Source: Alphaproteobacteria bacterium
Lineage (GTDB): Bacteria > Pseudomonadota > Alphaproteobacteria > Bin95
Length of the DNA stretch: 48,238 nt
Assembly: GCA_026710105.1 (NCBI GenBank)
Contig: JAPORR010000099.1
Location: 1 to 48,238, forward strand
Direction of reading: 5' to 3'
Positions 1 to 6,674 of this stretch are shown one piece after another. Below the pieces are notes generated by a model. The model was not told the origin of the DNA. It worked only from the letters and a program-made list of their open reading frames with translations, and searched no databases. Each line of letters begins with the position of its first letter. The stretch's first letter is position 1. A program made the position numbers and the translations under genes.

Positions 1-1
1 G

Positions 2-910
2 TTGCACGCGCCAGACGAAATGAAGCAGGACTGCATCGACACCTGCCTCAAGGCGGGCATGAACTGGCTCGATACGGCGGCCGACTATGGCAATGGCGAG
101 TCGGAGATAGCGATCGGCCAGCTGGTTGGCGCCTTGCCGGCGGCGCAGCGCCCACATATCAGCACCAAGGTCCGGCTCGACACGGCACGCCGTGACAATT
201 TCCCGGACCAAATCCGCACGTCGATAGAGGGTAGCCTGGAGCGGCTTGGAGCGGACCGAGTGGACCTGCTGATGCTTCACAACCCGCTTATGCCGGTGCC
301 CGACCGCGCGACCCTGACTCTCGACGAGGCGCTGGGCGTCATGGATTGCTTTGACCAGCTCCGCGAAGAGGGCCTGTGTGACCATACAGGCTTCACCGCG
401 CTTGGCGACGGGCCGACCGTGTGCGCCGCGGTCGCGTCGGGGCGCTTCGACGCCGCACAGGTCTATTACAACATGCTGAATCCGACCGCAGGCTTCGCAC
501 CCGGCGGCGGGACGCACGCTGGCTGGTCGAGCTCGGACTTCACGGGCCTTCTCGATGCCTGTCGCGCACATGATGTCGGCGTGATGAACATTCGTATCTT
601 CGCCGCCGGCGTGCTCGCAGCGGATGATCGGCATGGGCGCGAAATCCCAGTTACCGCCAATGCAGGCATGGCGGCCGAGGAAGCGCGCGCGCAAGCCGTG
701 CAGGCGGGGCTCGGTGCACGGTCGGAAACCCGCGCGCAGACGGCGGTTCGCTTCGGCCTCGCCCATCCGGCGGTCTCGACAGTAGTACTCGGTGTAGCCG
801 AGATGGCGCACGTCCATCAGGCGCTTGCGGCCGCCGGCCTCGGGCCGCTGGAAGAGGAGGCACGTGCCGCGCTTCGCCGCGTTTGGGCGTCGGGCACATT
901 CACCGTTTGA
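2..910 (+). CDS. Aldo/keto reductase family oxidoreductase, 5' partial
   Basis: This is an NAD(P)H-dependent aldo/keto reductase of the (beta/alpha)8 barrel type. The reading frame is open to the left edge, so the true N-terminus lies outside the window and the TTG at base 2 is only where the track begins. The tetrad is visible: Asp in 'WLDTAADYG', Tyr seven residues on in the same motif, Lys in 'STKV' and His in 'LMLHNP'. The C-terminal part has the usual 'VSTVVLGV' strand near the cofactor phosphate site. The substrate cannot be told. It ends about 70 bases before the decayed DUF1640 gene on the other strand. A second, unrelated-looking family member lies at 19661-20599. Confidence 0.85.
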   Translation: MHAPDEMKQDCIDTCLKAGMNWLDTAADYGNGESEIAIGQLVGALPAAQRPHISTKVRLDTARRDNFPDQIRTSIEGSLERLGADRVDLLMLHNPLMPVPDRATLTLDEALGVMDCFDQLREEGLCDHTGFTALGDGPTVCAAVASGRFDAAQVYYNMLNPTAGFAPGGGTHAGWSSSDFTGLLDACRAHDVGVMNIRIFAAGVLAADDRHGREIPVTANAGMAAEEARAQAVQAGLGARSETRAQTAVRFGLAHPAVSTVVLGVAEMAHVHQALAAAGLGPLEEEARAALRRVWASGTFTV

Positions 911-981
911 AACCCCGTCTGAGGCGCAAACGGTACCGAAGCATCAGGTCCCCTTGGTACGGGGCCGGTAGAGCCGGACGC

Positions 982-1251
982 TCATGGCAACAGTTTCAAG
1001 AGCGCAACCACGGCTCCGACAATAGCGAAGCCCTGAACATCATCGCCCGCCATAGAGTCGCGTGTATCCGGGCTTTCAGCGCCACCATGTCCGCTTTGGT
1101 CGTCTTTTGCCAGCGCATCTATATCCTCCTTGGTGGCAAGCTCGCCCTGTCCGGCACGGATCGCAGTCGCGACAGCTTCCGTCGCCTCCCGCTTCAATCC
1201 GGTATTCTCCATGTCACGGACCGCCGCCAGAGTGTCGAAGGCAACGTTCAT
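982..1251 (-). pseudogene. DUF1640 (coiled-coil, membrane-anchored) gene with two compensating frameshifts
   Basis: The frame starts 'MNVAFDTL' and continues to 'LATKEDIDALAK', which is the usual DUF1640 layout of a helical N-terminus followed by a coiled coil. From about base 1115 the track frame becomes nonsense, but the neighbouring frame reads 'TTKADMVALKARI', the expected coiled coil. Near base 1035 the sense returns to the first frame with 'GFAIVGAVVALLKLLP', the expected C-terminal membrane helix. Two indels therefore cancel, leaving about 25 scrambled residues in the coiled coil. The protein may still be made with an altered middle, or the gene may be dead, or the indels may be sequencing errors. 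Its ATG overlaps the stop of an upstream remnant. Confidence 0.6.
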
Positions 1252-1310
1252 AGCGCGTCAGCCGCCTGCTGAAATTCGTCGGGATCAATCTCCCGCAAGT
1301 GCTGCCCACG
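1249..1310 (-). pseudogene. C-terminal remnant of the gene upstream of DUF1640
   Basis: Immediately upstream of the DUF1640 ATG, in another frame, the minus strand reads 'LREIDPDEFQQAADAL' and then a stop that overlaps the next start as ATGA. This tight coupling is typical of real genes. The sequence loses sense as it enters the transposase remnant at about 1310-1330, so the rest of this gene appears to have been removed or displaced by the insertion. The exact junction and the family are not known. Confidence 0.35.
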
Positions 1311-1329
1311 AACGGTTCGATGAATACAA

Positions 1330-1740
1330 GGTACTACCGTGCTCGATGTGTTCAGCCGCAAGGGACTCGGATGGGCCATGGCCCACCATCTTCGAACCGA
1401 GCTGGTACTCGCGGCACTGAACATGGCGAACGCACAGCGCCGTCCCCAAGGTGTCATCCACCATTCCGACAAGGGGGCTCGGTACACGTCGCTCGCGTTC
1501 GGCAAACGGTGCCGAGAGAGCGCGGTGGTGACGTCGCCCGGCTCGGCTGGCAAGTGCTACGACACTGCGATGGCCGAAAGCTTCTTCGCCACGCTCGAAT
1601 GCGAGCTCATCAACCGGCGTTCGTTCCAGACCCGGGCACAAGCACGCATGGTTATCTTCGAGTCCCTGGAATCGTGGCACGATCCCCGGCGCCTGCACTG
1701 CGCACTGGAGTCCCTGAGCCCCAACGAGTTCGGGCGTCGT
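1330..1740 (+). pseudogene. IS3-family transposase (OrfB, rve integrase core) C-terminal remnant
   Basis: The translation from about 1339 matches the second half of IS3-type OrfB. It has 'VLDVFSRKGLGWAM', then 'IHHSDKGARYTS' with the second catalytic Asp, then 'FFATLECELI' with the catalytic Glu, and the terminal 'LHCALESLSPNEF' that closes this family. The N-terminal part with the DNA-binding helices and the first catalytic Asp (normally just before the VLDVFSR segment) is missing, so the enzyme is inactive. OrfA and terminal inverted repeats were not found. The track ORF runs on to 2157, but that extension has no resemblance to protein and is read-through. Confidence 0.7.
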
Positions 1741-2222
1741 GCGGCCGCGCGACGCCCGATGGGCGCGCCCCGGAGCATTGCGAGCAAACCAATCTCGAGC
1801 CCTTGCGGATCGGCCGGCCGGGGATCCACAACCACCCTCCCGGCAGACCCCCAACACTGCTCTCCGAGAAAGATTCCCTTCCATCGGCTATGGCTCACCA
1901 CAGTGCCGGTAAAGATAGCCCTCAACCGTCCATCGAAACGGGGTAGGCCCAGATGTCGCAATCAAACCGGATGTAGTGGGAATCGAATTTCAGCGCCGTT
2001 GCGCGCGCCGATAGCGGAGCCGACAAGGTCCAGCCATGGTAGCGACGACGGAGGATCACACATGAGCGCCTGCGGGCGAAGGGCCGCCGCAAATAGCCGC
2101 GCTTACCTGATTATCCAGCCGGATAGCGTCGATCCGCACGGTCTAGCGAGAGATTAGGCCATTCCAGCCAAGCAATGGCGGCATGAGTGTCCGCCTATCA
2201 ATCATCTCGTGCCTTTTGCGGT
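1741..2222. other. Gene-free stretch between the IS3 remnant and the HNH nuclease
   Basis: I see no supportable gene here. The open frames in it are read-through of the transposase remnant or high-GC shadows. The part up to about 1960 may be the decayed 3' end of the insertion sequence, but no terminal repeat or target duplication could be identified. Confidence 0.4.
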
Positions 2223-3044
2223 TCACTCGCATACCACGCCATCTCCGTCCCCGTCACGCATGTACTGGTAGGCCGGATGAGAACGGTGAACGGGCGCGAT
2301 TCGGTGCCGGCGGGCCTCAGCGCAAGTGATCCTGCCGTTTCGGTTGTCGTCGTACCGTGCGAGCGCATCACCGCCGTCGTTGTGACTCGGTGCGGCCCTC
2401 GGCTTGGGCGTCGTGCTCCGCACGCACACCAAGGGTTCCATCACGGTGCTCTCGCACTGGGCGAGGATCCGGTCCAAGGCCGCCGCTTCGCGCCGGTCGA
2501 TTGTCAAGTCGTAGGCGCGACGGACTTCCACGACGCGGGCCGCGAACCAGCACCGATTACGATCGGGGAGCCACTCTGCGGCGTCCTTGGCACGTTTCTG
2601 GCGTCGATTCACTTGCGGGCCGGCCAGCGTGAGGTTACGCAGATCCGTCGCGAACCGTGCCCGGGTCATCCGGTCGCGGGCGCACAGTCCCGAGTCGTGG
2701 GCCTCGCTCGTGGCCACGATGTGCTCGATGTCGGTCTCGTTCGTCGATCCGAAGCATGTCCCAGTGTAGGGGCCATAGATCGCGCCGAGACGGTGCACGA
2801 TCTCGCGCTCGACGGACTGCGGATACCGATAGTCGCGTTTCCGGTCGTAGGGCGAGCAACGATGTTCAGGCGCTACCGTCAAGCCGCGCCAGGTCTCGGC
2901 GGCGCAGGCGACATCGACGAGCAGGACCGTGGCAAGGAGCACGACCCATCCCGGGCTGACCAACGAGGCGGGACGAAAACCCTCATCCGGACGCCGGCCG
3001 CGGAAGCCCGTGCAAGGTTCAGAACTCAACATCGTCGAACTCAT
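2223..3044 (-). CDS. Exported HNH-type nuclease (DUF1524-like) with C-terminal excalibur domain
   Basis: The protein has a hydrophobic segment 'VVLLATVLLVDVACAAE' that looks like a signal peptide ending in an AXA-type site. A nuclease core follows: 'DIEHIVATSEAHDSG', then 'DLRNLTLAGPQVNR', then 'KDAAEWLPDRNRCWFA', the arrangement seen in GmrSD C-terminal/DUF1524 HNH enzymes. The last 45 residues carry 'DDNRNGRITCAEA' and end 'GDGDGVVCE', a calcium-binding excalibur module. It is therefore predicted to cut nucleic acid outside the cytoplasm. The start is uncertain: the track begins at a TTG (3047) next to ATG 3044, but a later start at about 2960 would place the signal peptide at the very N-terminus. 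It lies downstream of the decayed dprA. Confidence 0.7.
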   Translation of the reverse strand: MSSTMLSSEPCTGFRGRRPDEGFRPASLVSPGWVVLLATVLLVDVACAAETWRGLTVAPEHRCSPYDRKRDYRYPQSVEREIVHRLGAIYGPYTGTCFGSTNETDIEHIVATSEAHDSGLCARDRMTRARFATDLRNLTLAGPQVNRRQKRAKDAAEWLPDRNRCWFAARVVEVRRAYDLTIDRREAAALDRILAQCESTVMEPLVCVRSTTPKPRAAPSHNDGGDALARYDDNRNGRITCAEARRHRIAPVHRSHPAYQYMRDGDGDGVVCE

Positions 3045-3180
3045 CAAGATCGGCGGTATCCGGCGCCCGCCGGGCGATGAACATTCCGACCACCGCGACG
3101 AGGCGCGGCGCAGGCTCCGTCAACATCTGGTCGATGCTGTAGAGGCCTCGATCTCCTCCGGGCACGGACGAATTTCCATG
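3019..3180 (-). pseudogene. Orphan C-terminal tail, possibly of a lost membrane protein
   Basis: Between the dprA remnant and the nuclease start, one minus-strand frame reads 'GLYSIDQMLTEP', then a hydrophobic stretch 'LVAVVGMFIARR', and ends with an acidic 'DLDEFDDVEF' and a stop. Composition looks coding and there is no good start for it, so it may be the 3' end of a deleted gene joined to the dprA fragment. I do not recognise the family. Confidence 0.25.
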
Positions 3181-3601
3181 TCATGAACGGCGTCCGTGCT
3201 CTCGGTGCGGACGAAGCGGCGCGTGCGCGACGGCTTTCGGGTACCCACCACTGCGACCGAGCGCGAGTACGCCAAGTCCCACCAGCCTTGGTCGTAGAGC
3301 AGCTCGACGGGATGGGCGGCATCTCGCAGCCGCTCGGGGTACTCGCCGGCGCCATGGACCCGCACGCCGAACCACTCGACCTCGAGGAGCCGCCGCTTGA
3401 CGAAGACGGCGCACTCGTGAGCCTCCGATCGGGGAACGAAGTCTGAAGGCAGGCTGCCGGACGCTGGACGAAGCGCTCGGCGAGTGACTTGAAGGTCGCG
3501 TCGCGTTCAGACCACAGCGTCTCGTAAACGCCCATCTCGCGGAACGGCGAGACGGCGCGGGCTTCGAAATCCGTGCCCCCGAAGTCGAACTCCCGCTCCA
3601 T
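3120..3601 (-). pseudogene. Decayed DprA/Smf-like DNA-processing protein
   Basis: The 5' part reads in the frame of the 3044-3625 track ORF ('FGGTDFEARAVSPFREMG', 'YETLWSERDATFKSLAERF'). Near base 3450 a frameshift moves the sense to another frame, giving 'FGVRVHGAGEYPERLRDA', 'PVELLYDQGWWDLAYS' and 'VAVVGTRKPS'. The last is the start of the DprA Rossmann fold. After that the gene collapses within 35 codons, so the rest of the Smf domain is missing. The family loads recombinases on single-stranded DNA. This variant, with 'RVHGAGEYP', is the kind found on accessory islands next to XRE and ImmA/IrrE genes. It is not functional as read. Confidence 0.65.
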
Positions 3602-3643
3602 TGCGGTCCTCCCGTGCCTTTCCACCCGCCGTCCGTGCGGTCG

Positions 3644-4138
3644 CTACTGTGGCGCCATTGTCAACGAGGGGTCAAGGACGCCGCCGCGCCGCACGTCGCG
3701 CCCCGAGGCGATCGCGGAACGCGGCCAGGCCCCCTCGGTTGCGGACCAGCGGCGGCAGCGCCTCGTCATCCGGGAATGGCAGAACAGCGCAAGGTGTGCC
3801 CGTCGGGCCTCCAAACGACCTTTCCCGAGCTCCGGCGCGGGGCGTCGGCACTCCCAGAAAGATGCCTGCCGAGCGGAGGATTGGGAAACGTCCTCCGGCG
3901 GCGAACTGCGACGCAAGTCTATCGCCTCCTGATTCTTCCGGGCTCGGACCCAACCCGCCGTGGCCAAACGGAGGACCAGGATCGTCCGCAGTGTAAAATT
4001 GAGATCGAGCCTCAGCAGCTCGCGGACGTCCTCCAGCCGAAGTGGGGGCTCGGAATGACCAAGCCCCCGCAACACGCGTTCGACACGCTTATCGATGTCC
4101 TGTGCTGTTTTTTCGGACAGGACGTGGTTCCTGGCCAA
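3644..4138 (-). pseudogene. Truncated ImmA/IrrE-type metallopeptidase gene
   Basis: The start is a TTG 17 bases after the XRE stop, behind a purine-rich 'GGGGGTGGG' ribosome site. The first 50 residues ('HVLSEKTAQDIDKRVERVL', 'EPPLRLEDVRELLRLDL') match the N-terminus of XRE-associated ImmA/IrrE proteins. After 'LDLNF' the sense appears to jump frame ('YTADDPG') and then fades. The HEXXH zinc motif is absent, so the protease domain is lost. Intact relatives cleave the neighbouring XRE repressor to induce a mobile element or stress response, so loss would leave the regulator at 4156-4641 without its partner. The track ORF beyond about residue 55 is not trustworthy. Confidence 0.55.
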
Positions 4139-4155
4139 ATCCCACCCCCTATTCG

Positions 4156-4641
4156 CTACTTCTGCTCGCTGAGCACGGCAACGAACGCTTCCAGCGCCGC
4201 GCCCTCTTCGGGCGTCAATGCTGCGGTCGACTTCGAACGCGCGGCAAACCGGACACCTTCATCGAACAGCCTCGCATCCTTCGGCGCAGCCAATCCCGCC
4301 ACCTGCATAAGGCCGGATTGAGAGACCTTGAAATAGTTCGCGAGTTGGTAGGCCGTTCGCAGTTCCGGCCTGTGATTCGGGTCGCTCTCGATTCCCACGA
4401 GATCGCCCATATCCACATCCGCATCGTCGGCAAGCTGCTCTAGACTCATTCCCCGCTGCCGTCGCATTAGATTGACAAACCAGCCGAATGCTACGTTCGG
4501 ACTCTCCTCCTCGCCCACATCCGCGGGAATACGTTCACCATCGAACACCGGGTCGATCGCCAGCCGACCCGCGCCGATCTCGGCGTCGCCCTCATGCTGC
4601 GCCATGCGCACGCACCAGTCCTTGCTGATTTCAATCCTCAT
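4156..4641 (-). CDS. XRE-family helix-turn-helix regulator
   Basis: This 161-residue protein has a central helix-turn-helix: 'FGWFVNLMRRQRGMSLEQL', then 'ADDADVDMGDLVGIESD', then 'LRTAYQLANYFKV', about residues 50-110. The first 45 residues are an unassigned acidic region. The C-terminal helix ends 'GAALEAFVAVLSEQK'. A good ribosome site (GGGGAGG, 5 bases before the ATG) supports this start, and the ATG overlaps the stop of the upstream gene by four bases. It directly precedes the ImmA/IrrE remnant, the standard repressor-protease pairing of integrative elements and of some antitoxin-like systems. It probably represses its own operon; the binding site is not proven. Confidence 0.8.
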   Translation of the reverse strand: MRIEISKDWCVRMAQHEGDAEIGAGRLAIDPVFDGERIPADVGEEESPNVAFGWFVNLMRRQRGMSLEQLADDADVDMGDLVGIESDPNHRPELRTAYQLANYFKVSQSGLMQVAGLAAPKDARLFDEGVRFAARSKSTAALTPEEGAALEAFVAVLSEQK

Positions 4642-4991
4642 TTCGACCTCCCCTTCGCGATGAAGGCCTGCGCGTTCTCGGGACTCATCTCGAAGTAGCG
4701 CAGACCCTCGTGGTCGGGATCGGTGCCCAAATCCGTCATGCCGCAGGTATTAGCGTAGAAGCCGTTCGCCTGTGGCAGCGAATGAAGCTCGATCCTTCCA
4801 TGAAACTTCAGCTCCTCGCTCAGCGCCACGGCAGCCCGCCTCAGCCGCTGCATCGCCCTGAACAGCTCCGGCACCCACTCTCCTTCCCAATCCGCCAGCT
4901 GCTCCTCGGTTATCGCGTCCCAAAGCTCGGCGGTCACAGGCTCGCCGCTCGCCACGTCCAACAGATGAACCTCCGTGGCTTCCGCCGTCAT
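4638..4991 (-). CDS. Unrecognised 117-residue protein in an RHH-XRE operon
   Basis: I do not recognise this family. The protein is acidic at its N-terminus ('WDAITEEQLADWEGEWVPEL'), has a central amphipathic helix ('AMQRLRRAAVALSEEL') and ends with 'LRYFEMSPENAQAFIAKG'. There is no signal peptide or membrane segment, so it should be cytoplasmic. It overlaps the ribbon-helix-helix gene upstream and the XRE gene downstream by ATGA in each case, so the three products are very likely made together. That placement between two small DNA-binding proteins suggests a partner or effector in a toxin-antitoxin-like or element-maintenance unit, but this is inference. Confidence 0.65.
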   Translation of the reverse strand: MTAEATEVHLLDVASGEPVTAELWDAITEEQLADWEGEWVPELFRAMQRLRRAAVALSEELKFHGRIELHSLPQANGFYANTCGMTDLGTDPDHEGLRYFEMSPENAQAFIAKGRSK

Positions 4992-5200
4992 AGCATCATG
5001 ACCTCGGCCTTTTCCTTCGTGGCCTCGTTCTCGAAGAACAGCTTGTTGCCGCTCTCCAAGCGCCCTTCGATCACCTGATACATCCGCAGGGCCTGGCGCA
5101 GCAGCGCTGTCTTGCTCAGCTCCCTCTTCTCGCTCAACGCTTCCAGGGCCGCCATCTCCGCTTCCGTAAGGTTAAGCGTCATCGTTCTCTTGGCCGCCAT
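4988..5200 (-). CDS. Ribbon-helix-helix (CopG/Arc-like) small DNA-binding protein
   Basis: The protein is 70 residues long from ATG 5200. It begins with a beta-strand 'RTMTLNLTEAEMAALEAL', followed by 'RELSKTALLRQALRMYQVI', the classic strand-helix-helix of the MetJ/Arc fold. The track starts 19 codons earlier, but ATG 5200 follows a strong GGAGGGAG ribosome site and fits the family start, so I prefer it. It is first in an operon with the unknown protein and the XRE regulator. The AT-rich upstream region with a symmetric TAGCT/AGCTA element is a reasonable operator for self-repression. Confidence 0.75.
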   Translation of the reverse strand: MAAKRTMTLNLTEAEMAALEALSEKRELSKTALLRQALRMYQVIEGRLESGNKLFFENEATKEKAEVMML

Positions 5201-5262
5201 CGCTCCCTCCTCCCTCGCATCTCGGAGCAAACCCGAATATACCCATGCCGTGACCAAGAATC

Positions 5263-5320
5263 GATCAAAAAGAAGGTTATTGTTTTATTTTTATTAGCTA
5301 TAAATAAGCTATATATCCTA
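5263..5320 (-). promoter_or_regulatory. AT-rich upstream region with TAGCT-N7-AGCTA inverted repeat
   Basis: This is a sharply AT-rich block in a GC-rich segment. It contains the inverted repeat TAGCT-ATAAATA-AGCTA at 5295-5311. It lies about 100 bases upstream of the RHH gene and points to a promoter or operator of that operon. A TATATT box nearer the gene (about 5235) is a possible -10. Assignment is by position and composition only. Confidence 0.35.
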
Positions 5321-5358
5321 CATAAGAAACTCGCGGCAATCGTCGCATGGAGGTATGC

Positions 5359-5459
5359 CCGGATGGCGCACACATCCGAATACTGAATCGGAGACCCAGT
5401 GCAGGCGGCTCGCAGCCGCCGGCCAGGCTCTGCGTGCCGACCGGAATTGCGCCATCCGG
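5359..5459. repeat. Nested inverted repeat in the 5201-5623 intergenic region
   Basis: CCGGATGGCGCA at 5359-5370 is perfectly complementary to TGCGCCATCCGG at 5448-5459. Inside it sits a second hairpin, GGCGGCT-CGC-AGCCGCC, at 5404-5420. There is no T-run after it, so it is not an obvious terminator. It could be a small repeat element or a structured leader. The rest of the 423-base gap holds no gene that I can support. Confidence 0.5.
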
Positions 5460-5623
5460 CGCCCATCCGCGGGTGTCAACTCTGACAAATCGCGTTTCGA
5501 TCTCCGGGCGGGGGGATCCGGTCCCGTGCATAATTGTCCAACTCACTGCCTATGCTCTCGCTTCTGGACCTTAACAACATCCCGGCGTAATCCCTAGCCC
5601 GCCATGATTCGGAGGCTGCCCGT

Positions 5624-6664
5624 ATGAAGTGTCCTTTGCCTTTCTTCACCGTTATTGCGATCGTATGGGCCACCGTCACCTCTGCCCAAGAGGCGCCACG
5701 GCCTGTGAAACTGATGACAGTGGAAGCTCCATCCGAGGGCGTCGCGCGGCAGTTTTTCGGCAGGGTCGCCGCCAGACAGACGGTTGATCTGGCCTTTCAG
5801 ACGGCGGGCCAGATCGTGCACTTCCCCGCAGTCGAGGGACGTATCGTCCCTGCCGGGGCGATCATCGCCCAGCTCGACCTCGAGCCGTTTGAATTGTCTC
5901 TTGAGCAGGCACGCCTGCAGCGGGACCGGGCTCATCGGAACGCCGAGCGTCTGGGCAAGCTCCGGGGAGGCGCGGCGCGCCGGGCGAGCATTGAGGACGC
6001 GGCCACCGAAGCCGGGCTGGCTGACATTGCGTTCCGTAATGCGAAATACGCCCTGAAGCACGCCACCCTTTACGCGCCATTCGACGCCCTTGTGGCGAAC
6101 CGCGCCGCCGCCAGGTTCGCGACGGTTCGCGCCGGTGCGCCGGTCGTCCGACTCCATGACATGTCCGAAATTCGGATTGAGATCGATGTCCCGGAAGTGT
6201 TGTTCCAGCGCGCCGGGCGCGATCCGAATGTGGCCCTTGCCGCCCGCTTCCCCGCCAGCGAGACGCTGTTCCCGGTCGAAGTGCGTGAGTTCAACGCCGA
6301 GACCTCCCGCTTCGGGCAAACCTTCCGTGTCACGCTGGGCATGCCGCCGCCGGACGGGCTCAACATTCTCCCCGGCTCCTCCGTCACGATCCTGGCGACC
6401 CTGCGCCGCCCCCGCCCGCGGATCGTCATTCCGGCGTCCGCCGTAGCCATCGCCGCCGACGGCGCAGCATCGGTCATGGTCTTTCGCATGATCGAGGGCG
6501 ATGAAGGCATTGTCGAGACAAAGCCGGTGACACTAGCAATCAGCAACCGAGGCGAATTCGAGGCGATCGAAGGCCTGTCCGCCGGCGAGGAAATTGTAGC
6601 CGCCGGAGTCAACGCCCTGAAGGACGGTGCCAGGGTGCGCCGCTTCCAGGAAGTGTCGAACTGA
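5624..6664 (+). CDS. RND efflux periplasmic adaptor (membrane fusion protein)
   Basis: This 346-residue protein links an inner-membrane RND pump to an outer-membrane channel. It starts with a signal peptide ('FFTVIAIVWATVTSAQ'). Next comes a half lipoyl motif 'LAFQTAGQIVHFPAVEG', a helical hairpin of about 60 residues rich in Ala, Arg and Glu, and the second lipoyl half 'ATLYAPFDALVANR'. A beta-barrel and membrane-proximal domain follow. GGAGG eight bases before the ATG supports the start. The pump gene begins ten bases after the stop. No TolC-type channel gene or TetR-type regulator is adjacent, so the channel must be shared and control is unknown. Confidence 0.88.
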   Translation: MKCPLPFFTVIAIVWATVTSAQEAPRPVKLMTVEAPSEGVARQFFGRVAARQTVDLAFQTAGQIVHFPAVEGRIVPAGAIIAQLDLEPFELSLEQARLQRDRAHRNAERLGKLRGGAARRASIEDAATEAGLADIAFRNAKYALKHATLYAPFDALVANRAAARFATVRAGAPVVRLHDMSEIRIEIDVPEVLFQRAGRDPNVALAARFPASETLFPVEVREFNAETSRFGQTFRVTLGMPPPDGLNILPGSSVTILATLRRPRPRIVIPASAVAIAADGAASVMVFRMIEGDEGIVETKPVTLAISNRGEFEAIEGLSAGEEIVAAGVNALKDGARVRRFQEVSN

Positions 6665-6674
6665 GGGCCGCGCC

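Noticed and set aside
1741-2157. C-terminal extension of the transposase ORF
   Set aside because: IS3 OrfB homology ends near 1740; the rest is open frame without protein-like character.
5298-5597. Small ORFs on both strands in the 5.3-5.6 kb gap
   Set aside because: They cross the inverted repeats, lack ribosome sites and show no motif.
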